64,000 nucleotides of DNA, from contig ONMA01000034.1 in the NCBI GenBank assembly GCA_900318815.1, positions 1-64,000 of the forward strand, given 5' to 3'. The stretch is from an uncultured Prevotellaceae bacterium. Its GTDB lineage: Bacteria > Bacteroidota > Bacteroidia > Bacteroidales > Bacteroidaceae. Numbering within the stretch: position 1 is the stretch's first letter; the number at the start of each line of letters is the position of its first letter. Shown here in pieces: positions 6,955 to 15,384 of this stretch. The notes below the pieces were generated by a model, which was given only the letters and a program-made list of their open reading frames with translations, did no database searches and was not told the DNA's origin. The position numbers and the translations under genes were made by a program.

Positions 6955-7878
6955 ATGCGAGAATCAAATAAGTCGAAACTGATGGTCTTTGCGCGCCTGT
7001 GGGCTGTTCCCATGGTGTTGTTTGTGTTGCTGTCTGTCGCGGCAGTGGTTGCTGCCATGAACGATAATAGCAACTGGATGGGCGCAGCCGTCGTGGGTAC
7101 CGTCGTGATGCTGATTATACAGATAGCACAGCTTGTGAGCGCCATTATCGTTCGCCGCTGGTGGTATGTGGCAGGTGCCGTTATTGGTTTAGCGGTGTCA
7201 ACCTTTGTGTTCTTGACTTCTGTCACGGCTTTGGCTGCCGGACAGTGGCCCACAGCCGATAGTCAAGACTGTACTGATTCGAGCGAATATGCACAGGAAC
7301 TCTTTACCGATGAGTACAGTTTCCCCGTGGAGTATCAGGGAACAACGCCCACCATTTCAGACTTCCTGGTTGCCATAACAACGCGGGAAGACCCCGGTGA
7401 GTGGATGGACTACCTCGGACAACGTTGGACGGAATACCGTCGGGGCGACAAATACGAGGGGCATTTCACCGTGGACAATAGTCAGGGCTATGTGCGTTAC
7501 GATGAAGAAGTGACCGAACATAACGGCATCGTTCATACAAGCGTCGCTGAATTCCGTTGCTGGGCCTGCGATGACAACCGCCATTACATCGTGGCGACGG
7601 CCACCAACATCTTTGAGAATGGTGTGGCCATCGACTGCCAGTCCTCTGGTATCACGATGTATCTCTACGATTCAACGACCCGTCGGATGGCGATGGTGAA
7701 TGGCGAAGACCTTGGTGTGGGGCAGCCCGATATCAATGCCTTGGTTGCCTTTTCGCTCCCCTCCACAGGCAAGGACATCACGGCCACGGTCTACGATACG
7801 GAGAAAGGCGAACAGAAAATCGTGTATGTATGGAACGGCAAAGGCTTTGACCTGGAAGAGGACTTATATCCAGATTAA
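6955..7878 (+). CDS. Membrane protein of unknown function (307 aa)
   Basis: Three hydrophobic segments occupy roughly residues 15-36, 40-64 and 68-95. A soluble part of about 210 residues follows, containing CWACDD and alternating beta-like sequence; it probably faces the periplasm. I do not recognise a family. It is the first gene of a unit with the 178-aa membrane protein (start 4 bp after its stop), then LemA and the DUF2207 protein, all on the same strand. This grouping suggests an envelope-associated role, but nothing in the sequence names it. Confidence 0.7.
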   Translation: MRESNKSKLMVFARLWAVPMVLFVLLSVAAVVAAMNDNSNWMGAAVVGTVVMLIIQIAQLVSAIIVRRWWYVAGAVIGLAVSTFVFLTSVTALAAGQWPTADSQDCTDSSEYAQELFTDEYSFPVEYQGTTPTISDFLVAITTREDPGEWMDYLGQRWTEYRRGDKYEGHFTVDNSQGYVRYDEEVTEHNGIVHTSVAEFRCWACDDNRHYIVATATNIFENGVAIDCQSSGITMYLYDSTTRRMAMVNGEDLGVGQPDINALVAFSLPSTGKDITATVYDTEKGEQKIVYVWNGKGFDLEEDLYPD

Positions 7879-7881
7879 GAA

Positions 7882-8418
7882 ATGGACAGGCTGCTAAAAT
7901 ACACACTGATAACGTGCTTAGTGCTCACAGGCGTGGGCATCTTAGGCGCATTGCTTCTCGGCGAATTGCCCGAATCGGCGATGATTATCAATCCCTATTC
8001 AGGGAGTGTCATTTATTTCTGTGCCTATAGCTTCATAGCCTTATTGGTGGCGGGACTGTTCTGTATCTTCATCAAAGCCATACGCATACCCGTGTTGGTA
8101 GCAGCCGGCATCCTGTTATTGCTCTTTCTTGATTTTGCCTGCTGGAATGCGATGCTTCAGAACATCAGCTACCGGGTGGCGAGGAGAGGCGAGCCCGTGG
8201 AAAGGGAATTTGTCGTTGCAGGTAAGGATAACATGACCACCGACCTGACGCTCCGTTTCCTCGGAGAGGGCAATGGCGGGGATGTCTCAGCCGAAATGCC
8301 TTTTGCCATATCCTATCGGCTCCATGAGGGCGATACCTGCACAGCGGTGGTGTGGGATGGCTTGTTGGGAGTCCGTTTTATTTCCAAGATAAAGAACGTG
8401 AGAAGAAATAAACAGTAA
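7882..8418 (+). CDS. Membrane protein of unknown function (178 aa)
   Basis: Three hydrophobic segments (about residues 6-27, 43-64 and 69-92) precede a soluble C-terminal half (VEREFVVAGKDNMTTDLTLR and so on). It is similar in plan to the preceding gene, whose stop is 3 bp upstream, so the two are surely co-transcribed. No catalytic motif is seen. The LemA gene follows 22 bp downstream. Confidence 0.65.
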   Translation: MDRLLKYTLITCLVLTGVGILGALLLGELPESAMIINPYSGSVIYFCAYSFIALLVAGLFCIFIKAIRIPVLVAAGILLLLFLDFACWNAMLQNISYRVARRGEPVEREFVVAGKDNMTTDLTLRFLGEGNGGDVSAEMPFAISYRLHEGDTCTAVVWDGLLGVRFISKIKNVRRNKQ

Positions 8419-8440
8419 TAATTCATAAACTTTTACGACT

Positions 8441-9013
8441 ATGACCATGACAATGATGATCCTATTACTTGTCGCCCTGCTGTTGATTGTGGGCGGGGCA
8501 GTGTTTTTCTGGTTTGTCTCCACGCAGCGCGAGTTGGTGAACCTGGACGAGAAATGCAGCAATGCGCTGAGCCAGATTGAGGTGCAGATGAACTCCCGTT
8601 GGGATGCCCTGCTGGCTGTGGCAAAGGCGGCTACGGCATACGCCAAGCATGAAAGCGAGACCCTGATCAAGACCATCGAAGGGCGCAGAGGCATGGAAGT
8701 GCGCTCGGCTGCCGATGTCAACCAGCAGCAGTCGGCCTTTACCGAGGTGCTGGGCAAACTGATGGCTGTCCATGAAGCCTACCCTGACCTGAAGGCTTCC
8801 GGCCTGTTCAAGGAGGCGATGGACCATATCGGGAAGTTTGAGGAGAACGTGCGCATATCGCGTATGATCTACAACGACTCTGCCACGCGCATGAACCGCT
8901 ATGTACGCCAGTGGCCCTCCAGTTTCGTGGCCAACCACCTGCACTTCGGCTTGAAGGAGTATCTGAAGATTGACAACGAGAAGAAGCGCGACATGCCCGA
9001 AATCTTTGCATGA
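8441..9013 (+). CDS. LemA family protein
   Basis: The 190-aa protein has an N-terminal membrane helix (about residues 5-27). A helical bundle follows, carrying the family hallmarks: LVNLDEKCSNALSQIEVQM, the run R...LL..VAKAA..YAKHE, and the C-terminal RMIYNDSATRMN. Members are tail-out membrane proteins of unsettled function. They commonly sit beside a DUF2207/TPM-type protein with a Gly-Ser-rich tail, exactly the arrangement here: the DUF2207 gene starts 16 bp downstream behind an AGGAGG site. Confidence 0.9.
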   Translation: MTMTMMILLLVALLLIVGGAVFFWFVSTQRELVNLDEKCSNALSQIEVQMNSRWDALLAVAKAATAYAKHESETLIKTIEGRRGMEVRSAADVNQQQSAFTEVLGKLMAVHEAYPDLKASGLFKEAMDHIGKFEENVRISRMIYNDSATRMNRYVRQWPSSFVANHLHFGLKEYLKIDNEKKRDMPEIFA

Positions 9014-9029
9014 TTCAGGAGGTACGGCG

Positions 9030-10949
9030 ATGAGGAAGTGGCTGGTAGTTGTCTTGTGGAGCCTTGTAGTGCCGGTTGCTGTGGCGCAACATACGCTGCA
9101 AAGGTTAGACATGCAGGTGGTGCTCAGGCACGACGGCAGTGCGAGCGTCACGGAGGTGCGACAGGTGCAGGTGAGCGAATCGGGAACCGAGGGATTCATC
9201 ACCTTCGATAACATGGGCGACATGCAAGTGTGCGACCTCCAGGTGTTTGACGAAATAGACTCGTGCTATGTCGTGGAGGAGGACTGGAACCTCAACCGCA
9301 CACGCCTTGAGAAGCGTGGCCGCTGCGGCTATCATCCTACCGGGCGGGGCGTGGAGCTGTGCTGGGGACTGGGAGAGGCTGGCAACCGCCGGTATGAGAT
9401 TCACTATACGCTGACCAACCTGGTCAAGTCGTATACCGATTACGACGGTTTCAACCACTCTTTTTATGAGGCCTCCAGCTCGCCTGCCCGTGAGGCACGT
9501 GTGGAAATCAGACTGGAGAACGATTCGCTCAACACGGAGAACGCCGGTGTCTGGACCTTCGGCTATTATGGCCACAAAGGCTTTGAAGGCGGCGTATGCG
9601 AGGCCGTGACCGATGAGACCATGCGCGACGGTGATGCCATCATCATTCTGCTACAGTTGCAAAAAGGACTGCTCGACCCGGCCGTGAAATCAGAAGAGTC
9701 GTTTACGGAAACGGTGAAGCGGACGGCCCTCGAGGGCAGCGACTACAACCTGGAGGATGCCGGACTGGAAGGGGGCGCGTCGTTTCAGTTTGGCAGTGAC
9801 GAACTCCCTGAGCCGGAAGAAACTGATGGCGAGGTTCTCGGGATTGTAGGTGTGATGGCAGGATTCATCGCCTCTGTCTTTATGGCCGTAGGCCTGGCCA
9901 ACAGGAAAAAGCAGAAGAGAAAGCAACGCCTGAGAGAACGGCTCAGCCAGCTCATGGGCGGTATGGGCTTAGACGATATGCCTTACTACCGCGACCTGCC
10001 CATTGGCGGAAATCTGCTGTTGTCGGGTGCCACGCTAAGTGCCGTGAAGACGCTGGCCAAGCGGGGCGACAGTGTGATGGATGATGTGAAGAAGATGGGG
10101 TTGCAACAGCTTTACAATGCCTTTGTGCTTCGCATGATTTACAAGGATAGCATTCAGTTGAAGGTTGGCGAAGTGAAAGGGAAACAACAGAAGCTGTTCT
10201 ACATCAACGAGCCTGTTGACCCCGGAATGAGTGACGACCTGACCGACAAGCTGACCATTGACAGCTGGAGTGGAGCCGAGATGAGCAAGAATGAGGCGGT
10301 GGGCTATTCGATGGAGGCAAAGGCCAAGAAGATATACAAGGGCTATGTGAATGATGCCGGTATAGAGTACCAGCTCCAGAAACTTCTCTACGAAGCCGCT
10401 GGCGAGGATCACCTGTTACAGCCCGAGGAGTTGAAGTATTATGTGGTGAACAATCCGCTGACCTGGCGTCCGTTTGCATCCATCCTCAACCTGCTGACCG
10501 CGAAGACCATCGACGAGAAGAATCTGAATGCCGAACATGTGCAGCAGGTAGTGGGATTCCTGCACTATCTGAAGGACTTCTCCTTAGTGGCAGAACGTCA
10601 TTTAGAGGAGACGAAGCTGTGGAAGGAGTATCTGGTGTTTGCCACTTTCTACGGCATTGCCGACCAAGTGCGCAAGGACATGAAGAAGGTAGCCCCCGAC
10701 GTGGCTCAGTTGAACCAGCTCGTGCGTCCCGATGAACTGATGACCGATATTGAACCGCTGACCAAGGCCATTGCCGGCAGCGTGACGTTTGTTCACTCGT
10801 ACATGACGCAGGATGAACGACGGGTGGTAGAGAAAGCACGCTCACGTGTCAGCAGTAGCAGCTATTCAAGGAGCAGTGGCGGTTCCGGCAGGAGCAGTTA
10901 CAGCGGCGGTGGCGGCCATTCCGGCGGTGGTGGCAGTGGTTTCCGTTGA
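9030..10949 (+). CDS. DUF2207 family membrane protein
   Basis: The start at 9030 is chosen for its AGGAGG site and clean signal peptide (MRKWLVVVLWSLVVPVAVAQ). The N-terminal domain (about 21-240) has the DUF2207 character of beta-strands with VQVSESGTEGF and YTLTNLVKSYTDYDGFNHSF. A membrane helix at about 275-295 (GIVGVMAGFIASVFMAVGLA) is followed by a basic stretch and a large cytoplasmic part. The tail is a Gly/Ser repeat ending GGGGSGFR, typical of the family. The gene's last 84 bp overlap the convergent DUF2851 gene. Confidence 0.85.
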   Translation: MRKWLVVVLWSLVVPVAVAQHTLQRLDMQVVLRHDGSASVTEVRQVQVSESGTEGFITFDNMGDMQVCDLQVFDEIDSCYVVEEDWNLNRTRLEKRGRCGYHPTGRGVELCWGLGEAGNRRYEIHYTLTNLVKSYTDYDGFNHSFYEASSSPAREARVEIRLENDSLNTENAGVWTFGYYGHKGFEGGVCEAVTDETMRDGDAIIILLQLQKGLLDPAVKSEESFTETVKRTALEGSDYNLEDAGLEGGASFQFGSDELPEPEETDGEVLGIVGVMAGFIASVFMAVGLANRKKQKRKQRLRERLSQLMGGMGLDDMPYYRDLPIGGNLLLSGATLSAVKTLAKRGDSVMDDVKKMGLQQLYNAFVLRMIYKDSIQLKVGEVKGKQQKLFYINEPVDPGMSDDLTDKLTIDSWSGAEMSKNEAVGYSMEAKAKKIYKGYVNDAGIEYQLQKLLYEAAGEDHLLQPEELKYYVVNNPLTWRPFASILNLLTAKTIDEKNLNAEHVQQVVGFLHYLKDFSLVAERHLEETKLWKEYLVFATFYGIADQVRKDMKKVAPDVAQLNQLVRPDELMTDIEPLTKAIAGSVTFVHSYMTQDERRVVEKARSRVSSSSYSRSSGGSGRSSYSGGGGHSGGGGSGFR

Positions 10950-12242
10950 TTTCTTTAGGTATTCGTAGCCAATGCGGCAGCGCAGGCAGTCGCGGCGGTC
11001 GCAGTATTCGCGTTTCAGCTGTATGAGTGCCTGCGAGTCGCCCGCACTCTTGGCACTGAGTCCGCACTCTTCCCATAGGCGGGTGATGCGGTTCTGTTCG
11101 GCTTTCAGCTGCTCCAGGAAGTCGAAGGCGCGGTCGCACCATTCCTCTTTCTGCCGGTGGCGTCCCATGGCGAAGAGCATGGGGATGGCGGTGTTGATCA
11201 TCAGCAGGTTCAGCGAGGCGGGCGACAGGTGTTTCGCGTTAGGCTTGCTCAGTTCGCCGAAGAGATAGTGCTGCTGCCAGTAGGGTGTGGCGTGGGTCTT
11301 CAGCAGTTCGCACAGTTGGTCTATCGTCTTGCATTCCAATAGCGCACTCAGGCTGGCGCGTCGTTCATAGTAGAGCTGAGCCAGTTGCGACAGCCGGATA
11401 TACGGGAAGTTCTGAGGTCGCAGGCGCAGGAACCGCCATTGTGCGAAATCCATTGGTTTCATCGAGAATTTGTGTGCCAGGTAGCGATATTCATTGCGCA
11501 GCCGCTGGAAGTAGTCGTCGGCCAGAGCGGTCTGGCGGTGGCGTTCGGGAATGGACTCCGGCTCTAACAGCCCGGCCTGGCCCAGAAAGATGGCCTCTAT
11601 CTGGAACAGGTCGTCGCGGTGCTTACCCACGGCGGCGAGTGGCACGCCCTGCGCCCACTGCTCGAAGGCCTCGCCGTTGATGCCGAAGCCATAGTTGCGG
11701 GCCAGCGTCACGAAGTAGGCATCTTCCCATGAGCCGTTGCACTGTCTGGCCCGCTGGGCAATGGCCTGGGTCTTCTGTTCCAGCCGCTCGGTCTGCAGGG
11801 CGGCTATCCAGGCATGCACGGTGAGTGTACTCAGCGAGGGGATAATCTGGTAGCAGGGAGGATAGTGGTCGGTCTTCAGCAGTTCCTCATAGTTGGTGCG
11901 AACCGTGTCGGGGATGTGCAGCACAAACTGCGGCAGGTATTCGCCCCGCTGGTTCCTCACGTCGGTATCGGCCTGTTCCACCACGTGCAGCACCACGTTA
12001 TTATAGGCCTCGTCGCGGTCGTGGTGGTGCAGGTACCAGTCGGCCGAGCGTTGGTGAATCTCAATGTTGCCCACCCATAGCGTGCTGCCTATGCGCACCT
12101 TCGCGTTGAAGAAGTCAGGCCCGCTGTCGCGCCTGTTGTGCAGTCCGGGATCTATCACTTCCAGCTCTCTTCCGTCGGTGGTAGCGAGTGGCCCGAGGGG
12201 CCACATCTTGTGCTTCCAAGTATAGTGCAGCAGTTGCTCCAT
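10866..12242 (-). CDS. DUF2851 family protein
   Basis: This is a conserved Bacteroidetes protein of unknown function. Recognisable parts are the N-terminal HYTWKH...WPL, VIDPGLHNRRDSGPDFFNAK and VGNIEIHQRSADWYLHHH, which suggest a nuclease-like or metal-binding fold, and a C-terminal Cys cluster (CDRRDCLRCRIG) typical of the family. After YEYLKK the chain ends in an odd Ala/Thr tail (TTATTAGMAATAAVTAPAGT) that is the antisense reading of the Gly/Ser tail of the DUF2207 gene. The family domain ends before this overlap, so the tail may be an extension gained by loss of a stop. Confidence 0.85.
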   Translation of the reverse strand: MEQLLHYTWKHKMWPLGPLATTDGRELEVIDPGLHNRRDSGPDFFNAKVRIGSTLWVGNIEIHQRSADWYLHHHDRDEAYNNVVLHVVEQADTDVRNQRGEYLPQFVLHIPDTVRTNYEELLKTDHYPPCYQIIPSLSTLTVHAWIAALQTERLEQKTQAIAQRARQCNGSWEDAYFVTLARNYGFGINGEAFEQWAQGVPLAAVGKHRDDLFQIEAIFLGQAGLLEPESIPERHRQTALADDYFQRLRNEYRYLAHKFSMKPMDFAQWRFLRLRPQNFPYIRLSQLAQLYYERRASLSALLECKTIDQLCELLKTHATPYWQQHYLFGELSKPNAKHLSPASLNLLMINTAIPMLFAMGRHRQKEEWCDRAFDFLEQLKAEQNRITRLWEECGLSAKSAGDSQALIQLKREYCDRRDCLRCRIGYEYLKKSTETTATTAGMAATAAVTAPAGTATAP

Positions 12243-12268
12243 GGTGGTGTTTTTATCGTTAGCAGTTG

Positions 12269-12276
12269 CAAAAATA
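12269..12276 (-). promoter_or_regulatory. -7 box TATTTTTG for the DUF2851 gene
   Basis: TATTTTTG on the minus strand lies 27 bp before the ATG at 12242. Confidence 0.55.
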
Positions 12277-12316
12277 GTGAAAAATCAGGAAAATGTATGG
12301 AATTAAGGTAAAATTT

Positions 12317-12348
12317 TTGAGTTATCTGCTCAAAAATCAGTATCTTTG
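12317..12348 (+). promoter_or_regulatory. Promoter of the dapB-lepB operon
   Basis: A -33 TTG (12317-12319), a 21-bp spacer and TATCTTTG (12341-12348) are present. The ATG of dapB follows at 12373, which also argues against an in-frame TTG start inside the box. Confidence 0.8.
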
Positions 12349-12372
12349 CATCGTTTTTTAATTCGAATTAAA

Positions 12373-13218
12373 ATGAAAATAGCATTAATCGGCTACGGCA
12401 AAATGGGCAAGATGATCGAAGAGATAGCCCTCAGCCGCGGCCATGAGATTGTGAGTATCATAGATATTGACAATCAGCAGGACTTCGAAAGCGAAGCTTT
12501 TGCACAGGCCGACGTGGCCATCGAGTTCACCGCCCCCCAGGCCGCCTACGGCAATTACCTGAAGGCATGGGCACGGGGCGTGAAGGTGGTGAGTGGCAGT
12601 ACTGGATGGATGAAGGAACACGGCGACGACGTGCGCCGGGCATGCACCGACGGTGGCAAGACGCTGTTCTGGGCTTCTAACTTCAGTATCGGCGTGGCCA
12701 TCTTCTCAGCCGTCAACCGTTATCTGGCCAAGATCATGAACCAGTTCCCGCAGTACGACGTGGAGTTAGAGGAGACCCACCACGTTCATAAGCTGGATCA
12801 CCCCAGCGGCACCGCCATCACCTTGGGCGAGGAGATCGTAGCCGAACTCGACCGCATCAAGGGATGGGAAGGACACCTCGAAGCCTCCCCAACAAAAGCC
12901 TCCCCAAGCCCCTCCGAAGGAGGGGGTGTCTATATAGACAAAGCAGCGGAGGCATCTATAGACAAAGCAACGGAGATATCTAACCAAACACCCCCTCCTT
13001 CGGAGGGGCTTGGGGAGGCTCTTCTGCCCATTGTTTCATACCGCCGGGGCGAGGTGCCAGGCATTCACACCATCCGCTATGACAGCGATGCCGACTGCAT
13101 CACCATCACCCACGACGCTCACTCGCGACGGGGCTTCGCGCTCGGTGCCGTGCTCGCTGCCGAGTACACCAAGGAGCACAGCGGCTTACTCACCATTTCG
13201 GATATGTTTAAGTTTTAG
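12373..13218 (+). CDS. dapB: 4-hydroxy-tetrahydrodipicolinate reductase with in-frame repeat insertion
   Basis: DapB reduces the dihydrodipicolinate precursor with NAD(P)H in lysine and diaminopimelate synthesis in the cytoplasm. The nucleotide-binding loop IGYGKMGKMI is at residues 4-14, the catalytic motif ETHHVHKLDHPSGTA at about 134-148, and the C-terminal GEVPGIHTIRYDSDAD at about 226-241. The protein is 281 aa. Residues about 175-216 (EASPTKASPSPSEGG...TPPPSEGLGEAL) have no counterpart in the family and are encoded by a 33-bp perfect inverted repeat. The insertion lies just before the LPIVSYRRGEVPG strand, probably in a surface loop, and the frame is open, so the enzyme may still work. 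lepB follows 2 bp downstream. Confidence 0.92.
   Translation: MKIALIGYGKMGKMIEEIALSRGHEIVSIIDIDNQQDFESEAFAQADVAIEFTAPQAAYGNYLKAWARGVKVVSGSTGWMKEHGDDVRRACTDGGKTLFWASNFSIGVAIFSAVNRYLAKIMNQFPQYDVELEETHHVHKLDHPSGTAITLGEEIVAELDRIKGWEGHLEASPTKASPSPSEGGGVYIDKAAEASIDKATEISNQTPPPSEGLGEALLPIVSYRRGEVPGIHTIRYDSDADCITITHDAHSRRGFALGAVLAAEYTKEHSGLLTISDMFKF
12897..13020. repeat. Family D palindrome inserted in dapB
   Basis: Two 33-bp arms (12897-12929 and 12988-13020), perfect reverse complements, contain AGCCTCCCCAAGCCCCTCC. The 58-bp loop has two direct copies of TATAGACAAAGCA-CGGAG. The total length keeps the dapB frame open. Related CTCCC-rich palindromes lie at 38396-38499 and 49418-49661. Confidence 0.95.
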
Positions 13219-13220
13219 CA

Positions 13221-14705
13221 ATGAAAAAGAAACAACCAAAGAAGCAAAGGCAGTGGGCGAAGTTCGTCGTCGTGCTGCTGCTTTACCTCCTGTTCATCTA
13301 CTGGTTAGGCTCGTGGATGGGACTCCTTGTGTTGCCATTCATCTACGATGTCTATATCTCGAAGAAAATCAACTGGCAGTGGTGGAAGGAGGCCGAAGGC
13401 CCCACCAAGTGGGTCATGTCGTGGGTCGATGCCATCGTGTTTGCCCTCGTGGCCGTCTATTTCATCAACCTGTTCTTCTTCCAGAACTACGTCATCCCCT
13501 CGTCGTCATTAGAGAAGTCACTGCTCACGGGCGACTACCTCTTTGTCTCGAAGGTGAGCTACGGCCCGCGCATCCCGCAGACGCCGCTCACCATGCCCCT
13601 GACGCAGCACACGCTGCCCGTCTTCGAGTGCAAGAGCTACATCGAGTGGCCGCAGTGGGACTACCGCCGCGTGAAGGGGCTGGGAGGAGTAGAGCTGAAC
13701 GACATCGTGGTGTTCAACTATCCGGCAGGCGACACCATCCTGACCCATTACGAGACCTACTATTACCAGTTCTGCTACGACTACGGCACCGAGATTTACG
13801 CCCAGATGAACCCTGCTGCCCTGCCCACGGACTCGCTTTCGAAGGAAGACCAGCTGAAACGCTACGAGGAAATCTATGCCTTAGGCTCGGCGTTCATTAA
13901 GAGCAATCCCAACTACGCGCCCAGTCCTGCCTCCTATCCCCTGGGACAGGTGGACACGCGCCCCGTGGATCGTCGGGAGAATTACGTGAAGCGCTGTGTG
14001 GGCCTGCCGGGTCAGACGCTGCAGATCAAAAACCGCATCATCTATCTGGACGGCAAGGAGAACAAACAGCCCGAGAACGTGCAGTTCACCTACTTCGTGA
14101 AGCTGAACAATCTCTCGTTCTATGACCTGGCCAGCGAACGGATGGACGACTTGCGCAAGAACCTGCAAATCACCTTAGAAGATGTGAAGAGCCTGGCCGA
14201 TTACGGCTACATGCCGCTGACGGAACGGGCCGCCAAGGAACTGAAGGCACGGGGTGTGGCCTCCGAGGTGCGCATTGTCAGCGACGATTTCTACCGCCCC
14301 TTCAACGACCTCTACCCCCGCAACGGCAACACCCACTGGACGCGCGACAACTACGGCCCCATCTGGATTCCCAAGAAGGGGGCCAGCGTCGACCTCTCGC
14401 TCGACAACATCGCCATCTACGAGCGTCCCATCCGCATCTACGAGGGCAACGACCTACAGGTGCATGACGGCAAAATCTTCATCAACGGCGAGGAGGCCAG
14501 CAGCTACACCTTCAAAATGGACTACTACTGGATGATGGGCGACAACCGCCATAACTCGGCCGACTCGCGCTACTGGGGCTTCGTGCCCGAAGACCATATC
14601 GTGGGCAAGCCTATCTTCATCTGGTGGAGCAGCGATCCCGACCGTCACGGCTTCTCTGGCATACGATGGAATCGCCTGTTCCGTATAGTCGATAACATAA
14701 AATAA
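13221..14705 (+). CDS. lepB: Signal peptidase I (large Bacteroidetes type)
   Basis: It cleaves signal peptides from exported proteins at the periplasmic face of the inner membrane. At 494 aa it is longer than most SPase I, as in other Bacteroidetes, with an enlarged region between the catalytic boxes. Membrane helices are at about residues 13-42 and 72-90. Box B VIPSSSLEKSLLTGDYLFVSK gives the likely nucleophile Ser96; box D ENYVKRCVGLPG gives the likely general base Lys257; box E MMGDNRHNSADSR is near residue 436. It is co-transcribed with dapB (2-bp gap) and is followed by a family C repeat and a degenerate S26 homologue. Confidence 0.93.
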   Translation: MKKKQPKKQRQWAKFVVVLLLYLLFIYWLGSWMGLLVLPFIYDVYISKKINWQWWKEAEGPTKWVMSWVDAIVFALVAVYFINLFFFQNYVIPSSSLEKSLLTGDYLFVSKVSYGPRIPQTPLTMPLTQHTLPVFECKSYIEWPQWDYRRVKGLGGVELNDIVVFNYPAGDTILTHYETYYYQFCYDYGTEIYAQMNPAALPTDSLSKEDQLKRYEEIYALGSAFIKSNPNYAPSPASYPLGQVDTRPVDRRENYVKRCVGLPGQTLQIKNRIIYLDGKENKQPENVQFTYFVKLNNLSFYDLASERMDDLRKNLQITLEDVKSLADYGYMPLTERAAKELKARGVASEVRIVSDDFYRPFNDLYPRNGNTHWTRDNYGPIWIPKKGASVDLSLDNIAIYERPIRIYEGNDLQVHDGKIFINGEEASSYTFKMDYYWMMGDNRHNSADSRYWGFVPEDHIVGKPIFIWWSSDPDRHGFSGIRWNRLFRIVDNIK

Positions 14706-14724
14706 CATGCAAACAAGATTTCGG

Positions 14725-14835
14725 AGGTACGTAGGTACGAGGGTACGGAGGTACGCGGATAGACTCTTCGCGGAGAATTGGGCGTGCAAACTATTCTCGT
14801 ACCTCCGCCCCCTCGTACCTACGTACCCCCGAAAA
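14725..14835. repeat. Family C dispersed element, copy 1
   Basis: The left half is a run of GAGGTACG/GGGTACG units, the centre is TTCGCGGAGAATTGGGCGTG, and the right half is the complement (CTCGTACCTCC, CCCTCGTACCTACGTACCCC). Related copies lie at 19826-19972, 22104-22166 and about 56821-56868. It separates lepB from the next gene and leaves a long open frame upstream of ATG 14839 that is probably not translated. Confidence 0.85.
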
Positions 14836-14838
14836 CGA

Positions 14839-15384
14839 ATGCGCAACGCCTTGAAATTCCTACTGGCACTGGCCGTCGCCCTGCTTCTGATGATGGCATT
14901 CCGAGGGCTGGTGACCGTCGTTTACACCGTCGAGGGTGAGGGCTTAGCTCCCACCTTCGTCACGGGCGACCGTGTGATGGTGAACCGCTGGAGCTATGGG
15001 TTGCGCACGGGGCGCAGCGGCGGTCTCTTCGACTATGGACGGGTGTGCAGGCAGGCGGTGCAGAAGGGCGACATCATTGCCTACGAGGATCCGCGCGACA
15101 GCACCTGCCAGACGGTGCTCTTCGGGTGGTGCCGCGCCTTGCCGGGCGATACCCTCGTGTACGGGGACGAGACGCTCATCGTGCCCAGCCTGCAGGACTG
15201 CGCTGATGCCGACTACTATTGGATCAACGCTTTAGGCGAAGGCAATCCCGTGGATTCGCGCTACTTAGGCTTCATCAACGAGCAGCGCATCATCGGGCGC
15301 GTGTTCGTTGTCCTTTGCAATCACGATGCCGGCAAGCCCTTCTGGACGGGATGGCGCAATGACCGTTTACTCCTCTTCAAATGA
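14839..15384 (+). CDS. Signal peptidase I homologue lacking both catalytic residues
   Basis: The 181-aa protein has an N-terminal membrane helix (about 4-27) and the SPase I fold signature. At box B the sequence is VEGEGLAPTFVTGDRVMVNR, with Gly where the Ser nucleophile is expected (the family has SM-PT, here GL-PT). At box D it is TVLFGWCRALPGD, with Gly where the general-base Lys is expected. The GDIIAYEDP and LPGDTL parts are kept. It is likely a catalytically dead partner or regulator of LepB rather than a peptidase. The start at 14839 (MRNALKFLL) is chosen over the repeat-encoded extension. Its stop overlaps the next ATG (ATGA). Confidence 0.8.
   Translation: MRNALKFLLALAVALLLMMAFRGLVTVVYTVEGEGLAPTFVTGDRVMVNRWSYGLRTGRSGGLFDYGRVCRQAVQKGDIIAYEDPRDSTCQTVLFGWCRALPGDTLVYGDETLIVPSLQDCADADYYWINALGEGNPVDSRYLGFINEQRIIGRVFVVLCNHDAGKPFWTGWRNDRLLLFK

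Noticed and set aside
13010..13900. 296-codon frame across the dapB/lepB junction
   Set aside because: It overlaps two well-supported genes in another frame and has low-complexity Arg/Pro/His composition.
14707..14838. 44-residue N-terminal extension of the degenerate signal peptidase
   Set aside because: It is coded by the family C repeat, lacks a ribosome-binding site, and the ATG at 14839 starts a normal membrane anchor.
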